A stretch of 64,000 bases of DNA from contig NC_056737.1 in NCBI RefSeq assembly GCF_019279795.1, positions 1,193,040,015-1,193,104,014 on the forward strand, read 5' to 3'. This document shows, piece by piece, positions 24,399 through 38,138 of this stretch. The number at the start of each line of letters is the position of its first letter. The first letter of the stretch is position 1. Under the pieces are notes generated by a model. That model saw only the letters and a program-made list of their open reading frames with translations. It ran no database searches and had not been told where the DNA came from. The translations under genes and the position numbers were made by a program. The DNA is from Protopterus annectens (lineage: Eukaryota; Chordata; Ceratodontiformes; Protopteridae).

Positions 24399-25924
24399 CA
24401 GGCCATGTCCACATGACCCTGGCCAGTCCCAAGAGGGACCTGGATCCAGCGGACATATGTCATCATCAAGGGAGAGTACCATATCATGCCTTGTACCTGG
24501 TTGTGCCTGTGGAACCCCTAGCAAGCACAGTTTTCATGTCCATGGCTGGAGATGGTGAACTGCACACCCTGCCATGTGCAGTCTGCAGCTGTCCAACAAA
24601 CCCTGTATAGGGCAGCCAAATGGCAGAACTGTGTGCATGCATACACACACACACATCACCAACACAGCTAGGGCAACCCCATACCTACACATACCACATC
24701 TGCACAGCCCAATTAACAATGAAACCCCCTAACACACACATATGATATCAAATGAATGGCTCTGTCTAGGTCTCTGGCAAACCCCCAACACACCCTGTGC
24801 ATATGATGATACCTGTGTCACATCCTTGTCATCCATTACATTGATGCAGGGACAGGCTAAAATGGTTCTGATGCACAGGGTGACTGTACTATGGTGTACC
24901 AATGGAATGCTGTGTAACATGTTTTTAGCACTAAAGTTTAATGCTTACATGTCAGGATGTGTAGCTGTCTAGCCATGATGCATTATAGCTGTTATTAACA
25001 TGGAGTGATTGTGGTCTCCATAATGTGTTCCATTTATGTTGTAGGTGTCTATGTGCCAGCAGGATGTTGGTCTGCCTTTGTTTCCTACAAGGGCTATGGC
25101 ACTGTGGTCACATCTTGACTATGCCATATCCTGGGTACTGCTGAACACAAGTCACAGGTCTGTATAACAGTTACTGCATGTGCCACATGCCTGATAGGTC
25201 TGAGGGGTGTATACAGGTGAGTGCATGGTGGCTGATGTCAGCAGCCCTTCTACAGTGGACAATGGTAAGTGTACTGGGTGATACACACCACATGTTTGTG
25301 TATAACACACACACACACAGAGGCTTTGGTGTTGATGCAATACATACAGAATACTGTACACATGGATGTATGTACTTTTGCAAGGAACCCATTTTAGCCT
25401 ATGTAATTCCACCAAGACAGAATACACACATCACATTGGGAAATAATCAATCTGCTAGTTTAATGTAATTGACGATGGTACTGGCAGGGTATATGTCCCC
25501 TTCCCCAATGTAGTGCAATCCTCAACTTGGTAAACATAGGTGTGCTGGTGTGTGTGGCACAGCCCTACCCTTTGGAGGATGTGGGGTGGTGTAGAACCAC
25601 AGATAGCGTAATTGACAACTACTCAACCTGCCAACATGAACTGTACAATATTACAGCCAACTAAGCGAGGAGGATACACTCAACAATAACCGCAATGATG
25701 GTGGCTGTGTCCACAAGATCCATGCCCAGCTATATATACCAACCCCAGTATTGCTGTACAGATATACAGTGGGGAAGAGGGCATTTACACATCTACTACT
25801 AGTTGTGATGGAAAGAATTTCCACAAAATGATACCTGTGAAATGTTAGCATTTGCCAGTCAGATCTCAGACAGTTGACCTCCTGGGACATGTATATTCTG
25901 TAAACTGAAGTAGATCCCTTCACA

Positions 25925-26110
25925 TACACACACACACTCTTACTTGGAAACACTGGGACTAGAACCCCTACCTAGGTACTAATATGTGTGGTCTTAATTG
26001 CATACGCCACACAGCTTTTAGGATGAGGTGTCTTCTAGGTTACATGTTAAGTGAAGAACATCACCAGACCTTGTACAGTATGGTAATGGGGGATGTACTG
26101 GTTGTTTATG
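25925..26110 (-). mobile_element. tRNA-like SINE unit (diverged)
   Basis: CA repeat, then GGGACTAGAACCCCTACCTA (inverse of the B-box region), TTGCATACGCCACACAGCTT and a body with GAAGAACATCACCAG. This is the same order as the units at 36,140-37,560. Confidence 0.4.
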
Positions 26111-27989
26111 AGCAATACATAGTGTAACATACTGTCATATACACATTAACAAACACATAACAGTCATACACACATCTGAGAGACCTGGGTTTATCAGTGC
26201 TAACTACCTTGTCAGTGTGTCCATTCTGTTACAGATACGCTGCACACAGCACATGCATCACTGGGCTGGATAATATACTCAGTTACCTGTAAGGCTGATG
26301 GTGACAGTGGTCCCCATACAGTGGACCTTGGGACATGTACTAAGGGGTACCATGGTGTAAAGACAGTATACCCAGCACCCACACCCCACATTGGATATTG
26401 TACTTACTGAAATCCATGATAATACTCTGACATACCCACCATCACACATTGACAAGGACTGCAATACAACCCATTGTCTATCTCAATTGTGCTACTACAG
26501 GGATATGTATCTATTGCACATGCCACAGGGATAGTAGGGTGATGTGTTGTCATGGCTCTCCTATGGTCAGCAGCATCACTATCCCTTATACTGTGTGGCA
26601 AGGTGTATTCTATTAAGATAATGTGGCCTCAGATTACTGTATCCTACAAATTTCACACATACACACACTTGCCAGGACTCAGAGGGTAACCCATGCCTAT
26701 CTACCCAATTTTCTAACAGTGTTGTGCTGGTACTGTGAGCTCCAGGTAGTCCATAGGGTGAAGAGTATAACAAGGTACATGTAATGCCCATTACAGCAGC
26801 AGCCATATCGAACTATGGCAATGGGGGGTGCAGTGGGTGTGAAGGGCCTCAGGGTATTATCAACTACAGGTTTACAAACACAAAGAAACGGTTATTCTCA
26901 GTAATGCACACTGACATATTTGTGAGTACTGGGGTCCATAGGTGCATATGTTCATAGATGTGTATCAGGATATTGTCCATGGAGAGATGGGAAGAGTAGG
27001 GGATGTGGGTACATTGGTATAATGTCACCTGCCATTTGATAGCAGGCCAGCTTTCAACTGATGCCACAGGAGTGATCCTTAGGGTGAGAGTTAAATGCAA
27101 CATCTAATCATCTGGTTGTCTCTTGCAGAGGGCCAGTGAGGTGCTCCAATTGACATGTATGCAACATGTATTATATAACATGGTCAGTGTCTGTCTTGGA
27201 GACCTGTACCCAAGCATGTTTGGTTGACTGTGATAGTGTAGTTGAGGTTTCCATGGCATGTGGTGCATATAGGGTGGGGATTCCTAGCTGTGGCATTCAT
27301 AACACAGCTGGGCAGACATGTTATTGGCACTCAAGCATAGATTGCCTGTAAGCAGCCAAGATGGATACCTGACATCTGTACATCTGTACAGAGGACAGAC
27401 AGAGATTAGCTACCCATCTGGTTATGCATTAGGATGAATGTGTTGACAGACAGACATCTGACACTGATAGGAATGCCATTACTACATAACAGCAGCCCTC
27501 AATGACATGTCCTATACACACAGTAGTCTACAGTTAATATCCACATGTCAGATCAATATCCAGCAGGAAATACTTAATGATACACAGCTCACACACCAAG
27601 AACATGACATTGTAGACTCAGAGTCCAACTTTGCATGCAGGGGTGTTTGGTTTCAGTACTACAATCTGCAATCTACTCTTACTTGGGAAAACACTGTCAA
27701 CAGTAGTAACGTAACAATACACTACATGTCAGTGTGATTGCATATAACCTGGGATACTACCCATGAATGTAACACATTCAAATGGAAAAGAGTCTTGTAC
27801 AAGTCATATATATTCAGGTGTCCCAGACAGTAGACTCACACCCCTTGCTACTGTAATGACAGCACATAGACACATGGTATGTACATGGAATTAAATACAC
27901 TTATTAAAAAATGTCATTACCCTGCTATTTTATCAGACTGGAATGTAATCAGGCTGCTCATACCTGCCTTAACCACTCTATATCCAACA

Positions 27990-28080
27990 GCCCTTGTTCT
28001 GCCTATCAACAGAATAAACAGCCCTTACAGGTCTTGAACCCAGGACCCTATAGACTAGAGTCACAGCACTTAACTGGAAT
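27990..28080 (-). mobile_element. tRNA-like SINE head (remnant)
   Basis: The minus strand has GGGTTCAAGACC, a good B box, about 35 nt after AGTGCTGTGACTC. The rest does not fold as a tRNA. Confidence 0.35.
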
Positions 28081-28459
28081 GTGATCACTGGTTACCAAGG
28101 TTGAGCCATGCTTAGCAGGTTTCAGCATTGCTGTAATATAAATGCTAAGCAGATTTGCGCACTGGTATGCAAAACTGAAATGGTCTAAGTGCCTATATGT
28201 TAAACCGTACATTAGCAGAGCTTACTGTTGTGCAAACCGGCCAAGGTACATATTCACAATACACAATCTGTCGACAATCACCATAAATACACAGACCTCA
28301 CTACTGTACACACTACAACAGAATGTCCAGGTTTTGTCCTCAAATATAAGGCCTACTATATATTACATGACTAGCAGTCTGATATCTCACTGCCTTTTTA
28401 TCAGGTATGATGTCAGTAAATAATGATATATTCAACGTATGCACCTCTTACTGCATGGC

Positions 28460-28474
28460 ATATGTACAAAGGTT
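28460..28474. repeat. Target-site duplication, left copy, of the PLE composite
   Basis: ATATGTACAAAGGTT, repeated exactly at 33,471-33,485 immediately outside the other end. Confidence 0.85.
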
Positions 28475-28549
28475 AGCAGAAACAAAGCACCCTGAACCAC
28501 TGCTAGGTAGGCACACAAATTTATTAAGCCGAACAGTTCACTCGAAGAA

Positions 28550-28612
28550 ATAACGCTGAATCAAATCACCATACGTTTTCGTCCACAACTTCATCAGATT
28601 ACACTAATACAT
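28550..28612 (-). ncRNA. Hammerhead-like core in the PLE 3' end (left arm)
   Basis: Minus strand: CTGATGA (28,591-28,597), a short GTT/GAC stem, GAAA (28,577-28,580), then AACG..CGTT. This is identical to the right-arm copy. See that entry for limits. Confidence 0.35.
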
Positions 28613-28849
28613 TCAATTAACTGCTTTTATATACTCATCCAACTTTTAAAAAACAGCCAGTAAAAACAATCATTGTACATTGAAATGCATTGAGTTACTG
28701 CCCTCTACTGACAAGGAGGATTATTACACATTAATGTCACAATTTTGCTGATCTCATTTTTAATACAGGGGCAAGTGAGATCATGTCATTTAAACCAGGA
28801 ATTTACTGGCCTCCAACACCACTTGCCAGTATAATTCCCTGTATTCAAC

Positions 28850-29220
28850 TAAAGTCTCCACATACTGCCCCTGGGTCCTTTGGCACAACCTCTAATATAA
28901 AAAACTGAAATTCAGCTTCAGGACAAGTTTTTGTGTGTTTGTACAGAGAATTTGTTTCACATTTTATACGAATGTCATAGGTGTGCTCATAAATTCTCTG
29001 CTTAACCTTTCTTTCACTCTTGCCAATGTAAAAAGCATTACATTTTTACATAACCCAACATAAATAATCCTTTGTGTTGCAATTCATAAAAGTTTTAAAG
29101 TTAAAATTTTGTTATTTCTGGCAGGTAAAGTAATGGTATCCCCAGTAATCAAATAAGAACAATAATTACAAGCACCACATTTAAATACACCAGCTTTTTT
29201 GTTTGTACCTGCTAACCTTG
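28850..29220 (-). pseudogene. PLE GIY-YIG endonuclease region, left arm
   Basis: Reading the minus strand, a cysteine-rich linker (KAGVFKCGACNYCSYLITGD) is followed by GIIYV, then FYIGKSERKVKQRIYEH, which gives the second half of the GIY-YIG motif plus the catalytic arginine and glutamate region. The domain nicks target DNA for PLE insertion. A stop and a frame change lie between the two halves, also seen in the right arm, so the shared source copy was probably already damaged or the consensus differs there. Confidence 0.75.
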
Positions 29221-29619
29221 AATTCCCTTTACTACCTCTTTCAAAATATCCTTCAGGGTGTTCCCTTTCCTATAAATATGTTTTATTTCACCCTGGAAAA
29301 TGTGATTTAAGTCAGAAACTTTAGAAAAGTTAATCCACTCTTTGTCAAAAATTCTTTTGATCACACCAGCTTGTCCATCATATGTGGTAATGATACCTGA
29401 TACGAATTCATTATTTAACCCATCTACTTTCTTGTTTGTGACTTGTTGAGTTGCACCATCTTCAATTTTACCCAATACAGGGGCAAACCTTCCCTTCCTC
29501 CCATCACTGACTTCTTTGGAAACTCTATCAATGAGCTCTTCGGTAGCCTCTATTCAGGAACATGTTTCTCAGGTTTTACATTCGTTACCATAACATGCAT
29601 CATCAGAAGTCATTCTACA

Positions 29620-30605
29620 CAAGCACAAATTGCCCTTTTATAACACTCCTTTTCTGGTGTGGGGGTGCGAACTTGAGTAGTGCAGATAAGAATTAGAAAG
29701 GTCTCTTTTCTATAAATTCTAGACTCAAAGCCATACTCAGTTTTAGATATGTTAACATCAAGGTATTTCAATTCATCAGTAGTGAATTTGTGAGTGAATT
29801 TTAAAAATTCTGTAGTACCATTTAGGTATTCCACAAAGCTACCAAATTCATCTTGAGTGCCTGCCCATAAAAACACAAGTCGTCCAGAAATCTACCATAC
29901 AACTTCCATAAACTACTATATTCTGAATTCAGTACAAACTTATTCTCCCAGAAGGACATGATAGTGTTAGCATAAGTGGGAGCACAGTGTGCCCCCATCG
30001 CCACACCTTTAGTTTGTCGAAAATATGCCCTGAAAGAATAAAAATTATTCTTTAGTACAATCTCCATTAATAACAAAACAGTTCTGTACTCATTGTGCCC
30101 TAGTAGTTTGTATTCAAGTATCATTTCTTGAACCATTCAAGGCCTACATCATGGGGTATACTTGTAAATAAATCAATCACATCCAAGGTACCAAAACCTT
30201 TTGTTTCATTTGCAAGTGATTCATTTAGTTTTCCTAAGAAATGCCAGGAATCTTTTAAAATAACATTGTTGTCACAAACAAGCTTTTTTATCTTCTGGTC
30301 AATGTACTTGGCCAAAGGTGCAGTGACCGAACCTTCGGCTGACACTATCACTCTCAAAGGTGGGTCACTTTCATCTTTATGCACCTTTGGTATCCCAAAT
30401 ATGGAGGGTATTCTCGGTTTGTCTACATGCAAATATTTAAAAGTACTCATGTCAATAACTCCATCCATTAATAAGTCATTTAAAATAACATAAATTCGCT
30501 TGTAGGCAATATTAATTTCATTCAAGGATATTCTGGTGTATTTGGTATTGTCATTTAATATGTCAAACATTTTGCTCTCATAATTAATGGCATCCATAAG
30601 CACAA
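29620..30605 (-). pseudogene. PLE reverse transcriptase region, left arm
   Basis: Minus-strand frames give NEINIAYKRIYVILNDLL, PSIFGIPKVHKDESDPPLR, VIDLFTSIPHDVGLEWF, FRQTKGVAMGAHCAPTYANT and the catalytic RFLDDLCF. The wording is typical of Penelope-like RTs, which are closer to telomerase than to other retroelement RTs. It is split by a few frame changes. Confidence 0.85.
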
Positions 30606-30654
30606 TACAAATGAATACAAAACAAAGAAACAATACCCGAAGCCTAAGAATTGG

Positions 30655-31407
30655 GTGAGAAATGTTAGAAATTATGACATTAATCACTACAGAGAACCTA
30701 ACAATGACATTTCCGACAATGAATTGCCTTTAGAGAATGATTATGATGCTGCATTTCCACCTTTAAGGCGGTCTGAGAGACTTATGCACAGGGAACCTGT
30801 TACTTACAATTCAAAAAACTACAAAACCAGAAACTGGGGAGCTCAGGAAAGGAGACGACCAGTCTGGGAATAATTACAAACTGTGGTTTTAAATACAGTT
30901 ATAATGATTTTAATATTTTCAATTACACAGATGTAGCAATTAACAGTAGTCATTTTGAACTATTGACAAAAGGTTTTGGTTTTATACCTAGAGAAAACAA
31001 ATATTTTTAAACTTTTAATTGATATTAAATTATTTATTAGGAAGAAAAACTTAGAATTATATTTTAAAGGAAATGGTGTCAACATGAACAATGTAGAATT
31101 GCGTCGTAAGAGCACCTTTAATCCCCCAACACACCCTCAGCTAAGAAACTTTGAATTGAGCTTGGAACATGAGCTTAGGAAAATTCTGAGTTGTCACAAA
31201 GTGCAGTCTAATTTAACAGACCCAGAGTTGAAAACTTTGAAATCATTAAGTGAGAACAAGAATATAAGAATTATGAAGCCCGATAAGGGAGGGGGGGTTG
31301 TGCTTATGGATGCCATTAATTATGAGAGCAAAATGTTTGACATATTAAATGACAATACCAAATACACCAGAATATCCTTGAATGAAATTAATATTGCCTA
31401 CAAGTGA
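30655..31407 (+). pseudogene. PLE N-terminal region, right arm
   Basis: Two frames (30,655-30,873 and 30,976-31,407). The second reads through LRRKSTFNPPTHPQLRNFEL and NLTDPELKTLKSLSENKNI to IRIMKPDKGGGVVLMDAINY, the conserved lead-in to PLE RTs (usual form: I.KPADKGGAVVVMD). It stops at TGA 31,405 where the left arm has CGA, a C-to-T change at a CpG. Confidence 0.75.
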
Positions 31408-31434
31408 ATTTATGTTATTTTAAATGACTTATTA

Positions 31435-32294
31435 ATGGATGGAGTTATTGACATGAGTACTTTTAAATATTTGCATGTAGACAAACCGAGAATACCCTCC
31501 ATATTTGGGATACCAAAGGTGCATAAAGATGAAAGTGACCCACCTTTGAGAGTGATAGTGTCAGCGGAAGGTTCGGTCACTGCTCCTTTGGCCATGTACA
31601 TTGACCAGAAGATAAAAAGCTTGTTTGTGACAACAATGTTATTTTAAAAGATTCCTGGCATTTCTTAGGAAAACTAAATGAATCACTTGCAAATGAAACA
31701 AAAGGTTTTGGTACCTTGGATGTGATTGATTTATTTACAAGTATACCCCATGATGTAGGCCTTGAATGGTTCGAAGAAATGCTACTTGAATCCAAACTAC
31801 TAGGGCACAATGAGTTCAGAACTGTTTTGTTATTAATGGAGATTGTCCTAAAGAATAATTTTTTATTCTTTCAGGGCGAGTATTTTCGACAAACTAAAGG
31901 TGTGGCGATGGGGGCACACTGTGCTCCCACTTATGCTAACACTATCATGTCCTTCTGGGAGAATAAGTTTGTACTGAATTCAGAATATAGTAGTTTATGG
32001 AAGTTGTATGGTAGATTTCTGGACGACTTGTGTTTTTTATGGGCAGGCACTCAAGATGAATTTGGTAGCTTTGTGGAATACCTAAATGGTACTACAGAAT
32101 TTTTAAAATTCACTCACAAATTCACTACTGATGAATTGAAATACCTTGATGTTAACATATCTAAAACTGAGTATGGCTTTGAGTCTAGAATTTATAGAAA
32201 AGAGACCTTTTCTAATTCTTATCTGCACTACTCAAGTTCGCACCCCCCACACCAGAAAAGGAGTGTTATAAAAGGGCAATTTGTGCTTGTGTAG
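31435..32294 (+). pseudogene. PLE reverse transcriptase, right arm
   Basis: Blocks in order: FGIPKVHKDESDPPLRVIVS, VIDLFTSIPHDVGLEWFEE, FLFFQGEYFRQTKGVAMGAH, CAPTYANTIMSFWENKF and RFLDDLCFLWAG with the catalytic double aspartate, then FLKFTHKFTTDELKYLDVNI. The 192-codon frame 31,716-32,294 is the longest intact part. A small frame change near 31,615 separates it from the first blocks. Confidence 0.88.
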
Positions 32295-32688
32295 AATGAC
32301 TTCTGATGATGCATGTTATGGTAACGAATGTAAAACCTGAGAAACATGTTCCTGAATAGAGGCTACCGGAAGAGCTCATTGATAGAGTTTCCAAAGAAGT
32401 CAGTGATGGGAGGAAGGAAGGTTTGCCCCTGTATTGGGTAAAATTGAAGATGGTGCAACTCAACAAGTCACAAACAAGAAAGTAGATGGGTTAAATAATG
32501 AATTCGTATCAGGTATCATTACCACATATGATGGACAAGCTGGTGTGATCAAAAGAATTTTTGACAAAGAGTGGATTAACTTTTCTAAAGTTTCTGACTT
32601 AAATCACATTTTCAGGGTGAAATAAAACATATTTATAGGAAAGGGAACACCCTGAAGGATATTTTTGAAAGAGGTAGTAAAGGGAATT

Positions 32689-33175
32689 CAAGGTTAGCAG
32701 GTACAAACAAAAAGCTGGTGTATTTAAATGTGGTGCTTGTAATTATTGTTCTTATTTGATTACTGGGGATACCATTACTTTACCTGCCAGAAATAACAAA
32801 ATTTTAACTTTAAAACTTTTATGAATTGCAACACAAAGGGATTATTTATGTTGGGTTATGTAAAAATGTAATGCTTTTGCATTGGCAAGAGTGAAAGAAA
32901 GGTTAAGCAGAGAATTTATGAGCACACCTATGACATTCGTATAAAATGTGAAACAAATTCTCTGTACAAACACACAAAAACTTGTCCTGAAGCTGAATTT
33001 CAGTTTTTTATATTAGAGGTTGTGCCAAAGGACCCCAGGCGCGGTATGTGGGAGACTTTAGTTGAATACAGGGAATTATACTGGCAAGTGGTGTTGGAGG
33101 CCAGTAAATTCCCTGGTTTAAATGACATGATCTCACTTGCCCCTGTATTAAAAATGAGATCAGCAAAATTGTGAC
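32689..33175 (+). pseudogene. PLE GIY-YIG endonuclease, right arm
   Basis: Cysteine-rich linker VFKCGACNYCSYLITGDTIT, then GIIYV and FCIGKSERKVKQRIYEH, followed by TCPEAEFQFFILEVVPKDPR and an EYRELYWQ helix. Domain order RT - cysteine linker - GIY-YIG is diagnostic for endonuclease-bearing PLEs (Penelope/Poseidon/Neptune groups). FCIG replaces the left arm's FYIG. It is broken between the two halves of the motif. Confidence 0.8.
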
Positions 33176-33299
33176 ATTAATGTGTAATAATCCTCCGTGT
33201 CAGTAGAGGGCAGTAACTCAATGCATTTCAATGTACAATGATTGTTTTTACTGGCTGTTTTTTAAAAGTTGGATGAGTATATAAAAGCAGTTAATTGAA

Positions 33300-33380
33300 T
33301 GTATTAGTGTAATCTGATGAAGTTGTGGACGAAAACGTATGGTGATTTGATTCAGCGTTATTTCTTCGAGTGAACTGTTC
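33300..33380 (+). ncRNA. Hammerhead-like core in the PLE 3' end (right arm)
   Basis: CTGATGA (33,314-33,320), a GTT..GAC stem II, GAAA (33,331-33,334), then AACG..CGTTA closing a stem III whose last A is at the usual cleavage position. PLE terminal regions are known to carry hammerhead ribozymes. Both invariant boxes and the A-U pair next to the site are present. I find no good stem I, and stem II is short, so activity is unproven. Confidence 0.4.
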
Positions 33381-33470
33381 GGCTTAATAAATTTGTGTGC
33401 CTACCTAGCAGTGGTTCAGGGTGCTTTGTTTCTGCTTACTGGTTTGTTCTGCATCCTCCGTTTTTTGGTT

Positions 33471-33485
33471 ATATGTACAAAGGTT
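33471..33485. repeat. Target-site duplication, right copy, of the PLE composite
   Basis: Exact repeat of the 15 bases at 28,460-28,474. Confidence 0.85.
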
Positions 33486-34555
33486 GACAGAGTTGTGGCT
33501 GGAGGCACAAACACAAGGCCAGTATTGACATGTTGCTGTGATAAACCCATACATTTACTGGTGTAACAGGGTTTGTTGTGACATATGTCTTCTGAGGGGT
33601 ATGAAGTCAGTAACTCGCATGGCTGTCACCATGTACTGACTGCAGTCCTCAGAGTATGCTACTGCATTTCTAAAGATAGGAAATTTGTGAGTAACACAAC
33701 ACATGTAAGACTCCAAGCACTGGCCAGTCTGCATATAGCCCTACAGATGAGAGTTTCCCCTACCACATAACACTGTCACTACAGATATTAAATCATGTAG
33801 AACAGCTATATCCACACAAACCCTGTTAAACCAACATTATTTCAAATGTAGAAGAGCAATACTTTCTACATTCTGGCCTCATGTCTGGAACATTCCCCTC
33901 CTGTTTGTCGGCCTGTCTCCACAGTGTATGTTATAAGAGGTATAGCCAACTACCTTCTGTGATGCTGTTTGTCAAATACCCACATGAAGCCCTGCTCACA
34001 GTGGAGGAAAAGGGCCAAAACCCACATGAAGTGCTAAGTTATAGTAGTGTGTTTCCATGCAATTGGCAATAGGAATGATACCACAGTTGTTCCACATGCA
34101 ATCAGCTACTGGGGGACTGCAATTTGTGCAGAGGCCATTAAGTGATCATGAGCATCACTTACAAAACTCAAGCTGCTGCCTAAGCAAAGCAAGTGTACTT
34201 TTTCACATCCACCAGAGAGGGAGTGAGAGAGACAGACAGAGACAAAGTAAGAAAGGAAGGGAGTAGGAGAGTAAGAGCCAAGCATGTTTGTGTATGATCC
34301 AGGGATGGAGAGTGGTATCTTGGAATTATGATTGTTCCCCATATTGTGTACGAATGCATACTGTCATGTGGTAATTACACATGGTTGTACACATTTATGG
34401 CTGAGGATTGCTGACTAGAATCTCTACAATGTTTGGAAAATGTTGGCCTTGTAATGTTGGCAATGGGACATGTAGCTCCTTGATATAATAATGGGGCAAA
34501 ACCCACACTGCAATGGACCTTGTCATTACACAATCACCCCAACACCCGCACATGA
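33486..34555. other. No recognised feature
   Basis: No gene or clear repeat. The sequence left of 28,460 and right of 33,485 would join directly without the PLE. Confidence 0.4.
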
Positions 34556-35015
34556 CACTTTTAACACACACTTACCAGTACTGAGTTTCAAACCCCTACC
34601 TGACTATGGATTGCTATTACATTGTTATGCAGTTATTGCACATGCTATGGAGCTTACATGTTGGAGAGCTGTCCAGAGGTATATTAGAAGGTGAGTGACA
34701 TCAGCAACAGTGATAAAGGAGGGATAAGGAAAGTGTAGTACATGTGACTGGCCACAAAAGATGGTGTCAAGGAAGACAAAACCACACTCTTTCAGGGAAT
34801 CACACACATTATCACAGCTGGCAGGGTCAGGATTAGAACTCCTACCTAACTAGTTTGCTACATTACAGTATTGCACAGTTATCACATGCACCACAGAGCT
34901 TATCAAGCTGGTATATGGCCAAAGGGTTATTTCAAGCTAACTGACATCAGAAGGCATGGTACAGTAGGGCAATAGGAGGTGTAGTGAGTGTGAATGGCTT
35001 CAAAATCATCAATAT

Positions 35016-35016
<1 letters not shown>
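34556..35016 (-). mobile_element. Two tRNA-like SINE units
   Basis: On the minus strand each unit has a body (with CTGATGTCA or similar), a CATGTGCAATAACTG..AGTTAGGTAGG segment and a B-box-like GGGTTTGAAACTC or GAGTTCTAATCC, then a GT-rich tail. The units lie near 34,560-34,790 and 34,800-35,016. Confidence 0.5.

Positions 35017-35078
<62 letters not shown>
35017..35078. repeat. (CA)n microsatellite
   Basis: Uninterrupted CA run that forms the tail of the adjacent SINE-like unit. Confidence 0.97.
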
Positions 35079-35081
<3 letters not shown>

Positions 35082-36139
35082 GTACTGACATGCATGGGTT
35101 CATTGCTTCACATGTGTGTAGTAGTTGACTGTGCCAGAAGACTGTACAAGGTTAGGCAAAGGGAATACCTTGGTATCAAGCCACATGACAATGGTCTCCA
35201 TTGTGGCTCAGGGGTGTAGTCTCTGGATTGACCCACACAGGTGGGTATTGTATTCACCATCCACTTATCTGGGTTACTAATGTGGGTAGTGCTGTGCAAT
35301 GCTTGCAATGTATGTGATCTATATTCCATAACATGGACAGTATCTGGGTTGTGCACATGTCCCATATGCATGTTCTGTGATGTGTGGAAGTGTACTTGGG
35401 GTCTCTGGGCCATGTTGTGTGGACAGATTGTTATCATCTGATGTGGCATTCCTCACCTCATGTGGTGAGACTTGGCTATGGACCTGAGGTCATGTCTGCA
35501 CCTGCATTCACAGCATGATACATTCAATGGAGTTAGTGGCATCTGTCCATACAGATCATATGTATAAGGCATGGTATTCACTTTGTGGGTTACATTTGCA
35601 GAATCTACAGTTGTTGCAGGCGTTCAGTCGGGAACATAGCAAAGGACCACTGTAAGCAATTATTTGCCTATCGTAGGGATGGAACAGGGTGCCATGTCCT
35701 TTTACTTGCTGGATAACACACACTCAGTCAGGAGATGTTTACCCATCACAGTACATTCTGATGTCAGTGGCAGTGTTGTGGTCAACAGGCATGTAGTCCA
35801 CTGCAATCACACCGTGGTTACTCTCTGTGGGCAATATGCAGAGAACTACCAATATAGTGGTTGTTGCCTAGCCAAGTGTGTTTGTGTATGAGATATGGGT
35901 GGAGAGTGTTCTCTGAGTAATACAAGGGTTGCCTATATTATTCAGCAATCCATAATGTCACATGTAGGGCTATAGATTGTCTACACTGGCCTCTCTGCTG
36001 TTTGATATCTGTTGTCCTTGTAAGGTGTACATTGTGACATATAGTAGGCCCTCAATATACTAATTTAGCAAAACCCACCCCACAATGCATTCTGTCATTA
36101 CACAATCAGAGGAACCTCCTCACAGGATACTGATGATAA
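35079..36139. other. No recognised feature
   Basis: No open frame of note; scattered weak resemblance to the SINE units. Confidence 0.4.
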
Positions 36140-37560
<1,421 letters not shown>

Positions 37561-37747
37561 ATGATAGGAAGCTCTTTGTCACTGTCTGTCTCTGTCTTCC
37601 CCACATCTCTGTTTGTGTATGTTTGACCTATTATAATGTGTTGTCCTTGGATATATGTGTGTATTCCTATCCAATGTATGTGCAAAGCATGACTGGTTTG
37701 CACAGGCATCTGTGACTGACAGATATGTATAGTCTACTGTTGTTGCC

Positions 37748-37871
37748 AGACATGGGCTTCATTTCAGTAAGTGTGGGAGCATGCCCGGTATGACCCTTCT
37801 GTATTTTGTTGTCAGACATTGGCTTCATTTCTCTAAGTGTGGGAGCATGCCCAGCATGACCTTCTGTATTG
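37748..37871. repeat. 66-bp tandem duplication
   Basis: CAGACATGGGCTTCATTTC..GTGTGGGAGCATGCCC occurs at 37,748 and again at 37,814 with a few differences. Confidence 0.8.
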
Positions 37872-38138
37872 AATGTGTGAATCCATTCCAGGTAGGTTGC
37901 ACTCCAGTGCAGGCATTTGTGTTCTACACCTATAGCTAGCAACCTGTTTCTGCAGGATATCTGTAGCTAGGTTGACAATATGGAGTCACAATGGGCAAAG
38001 GATAGTGGGATACTGTAACTAACTGTATCTGTGCTATTTCTGCTACATGGTTTTGGTGTTAGCAGAGATACTCAGAAATATGTACTGTTTTACACTGTTA
38101 TGTATTATGTCATCAACTACTGACTGATATACATATCT

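Larger units (their letters stand above)
24399..28459. other. Non-coding stretch with scattered SINE-like pieces
   Basis: No gene supported. It holds pieces of the tRNA-like SINE family that is dense at 34,556-37,560 (for example 25,925-26,110 and 26,640-26,850) and a terminal-like word TGCTAAGCAGATTTGCGCAC near 28,142 that resembles the putative Harbinger-like ends at 6,078 and 15,525. Confidence 0.4.
28475..30605 (-). mobile_element. Penelope-like element, left (inverted, 5'-truncated) arm
   Basis: On the minus strand this is a PLE from within the first RT block (GGVVLMDAI at 30,590) to the 3' end at 28,475. It is an inverted copy of 31,297-33,436, apparently more than 95% identical by eye. 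It lacks the last ~34 bp found at the 3' end of the right arm (33,437-33,470). It contains the RT (29,620-30,605), a zinc-finger-like linker and GIY-YIG endonuclease (28,850-29,220), and the terminal hammerhead-like motif. Confidence 0.9.
30606..33470 (+). mobile_element. Penelope-like element, right (longer) arm
   Basis: Head-to-head with the left arm. It extends about 690 bp further 5' and includes the N-terminal part (PLRRSERLMHREPVTYNS at 30,760; PDKGGGVVLMD at 31,280), the RT, the GIY-YIG domain and the 3' end, whose final bases are GCATCCTCCGTTTTTTGG. An exact 15-bp duplication just outside both arms shows that the two arms entered the genome as one unit. Confidence 0.9.
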
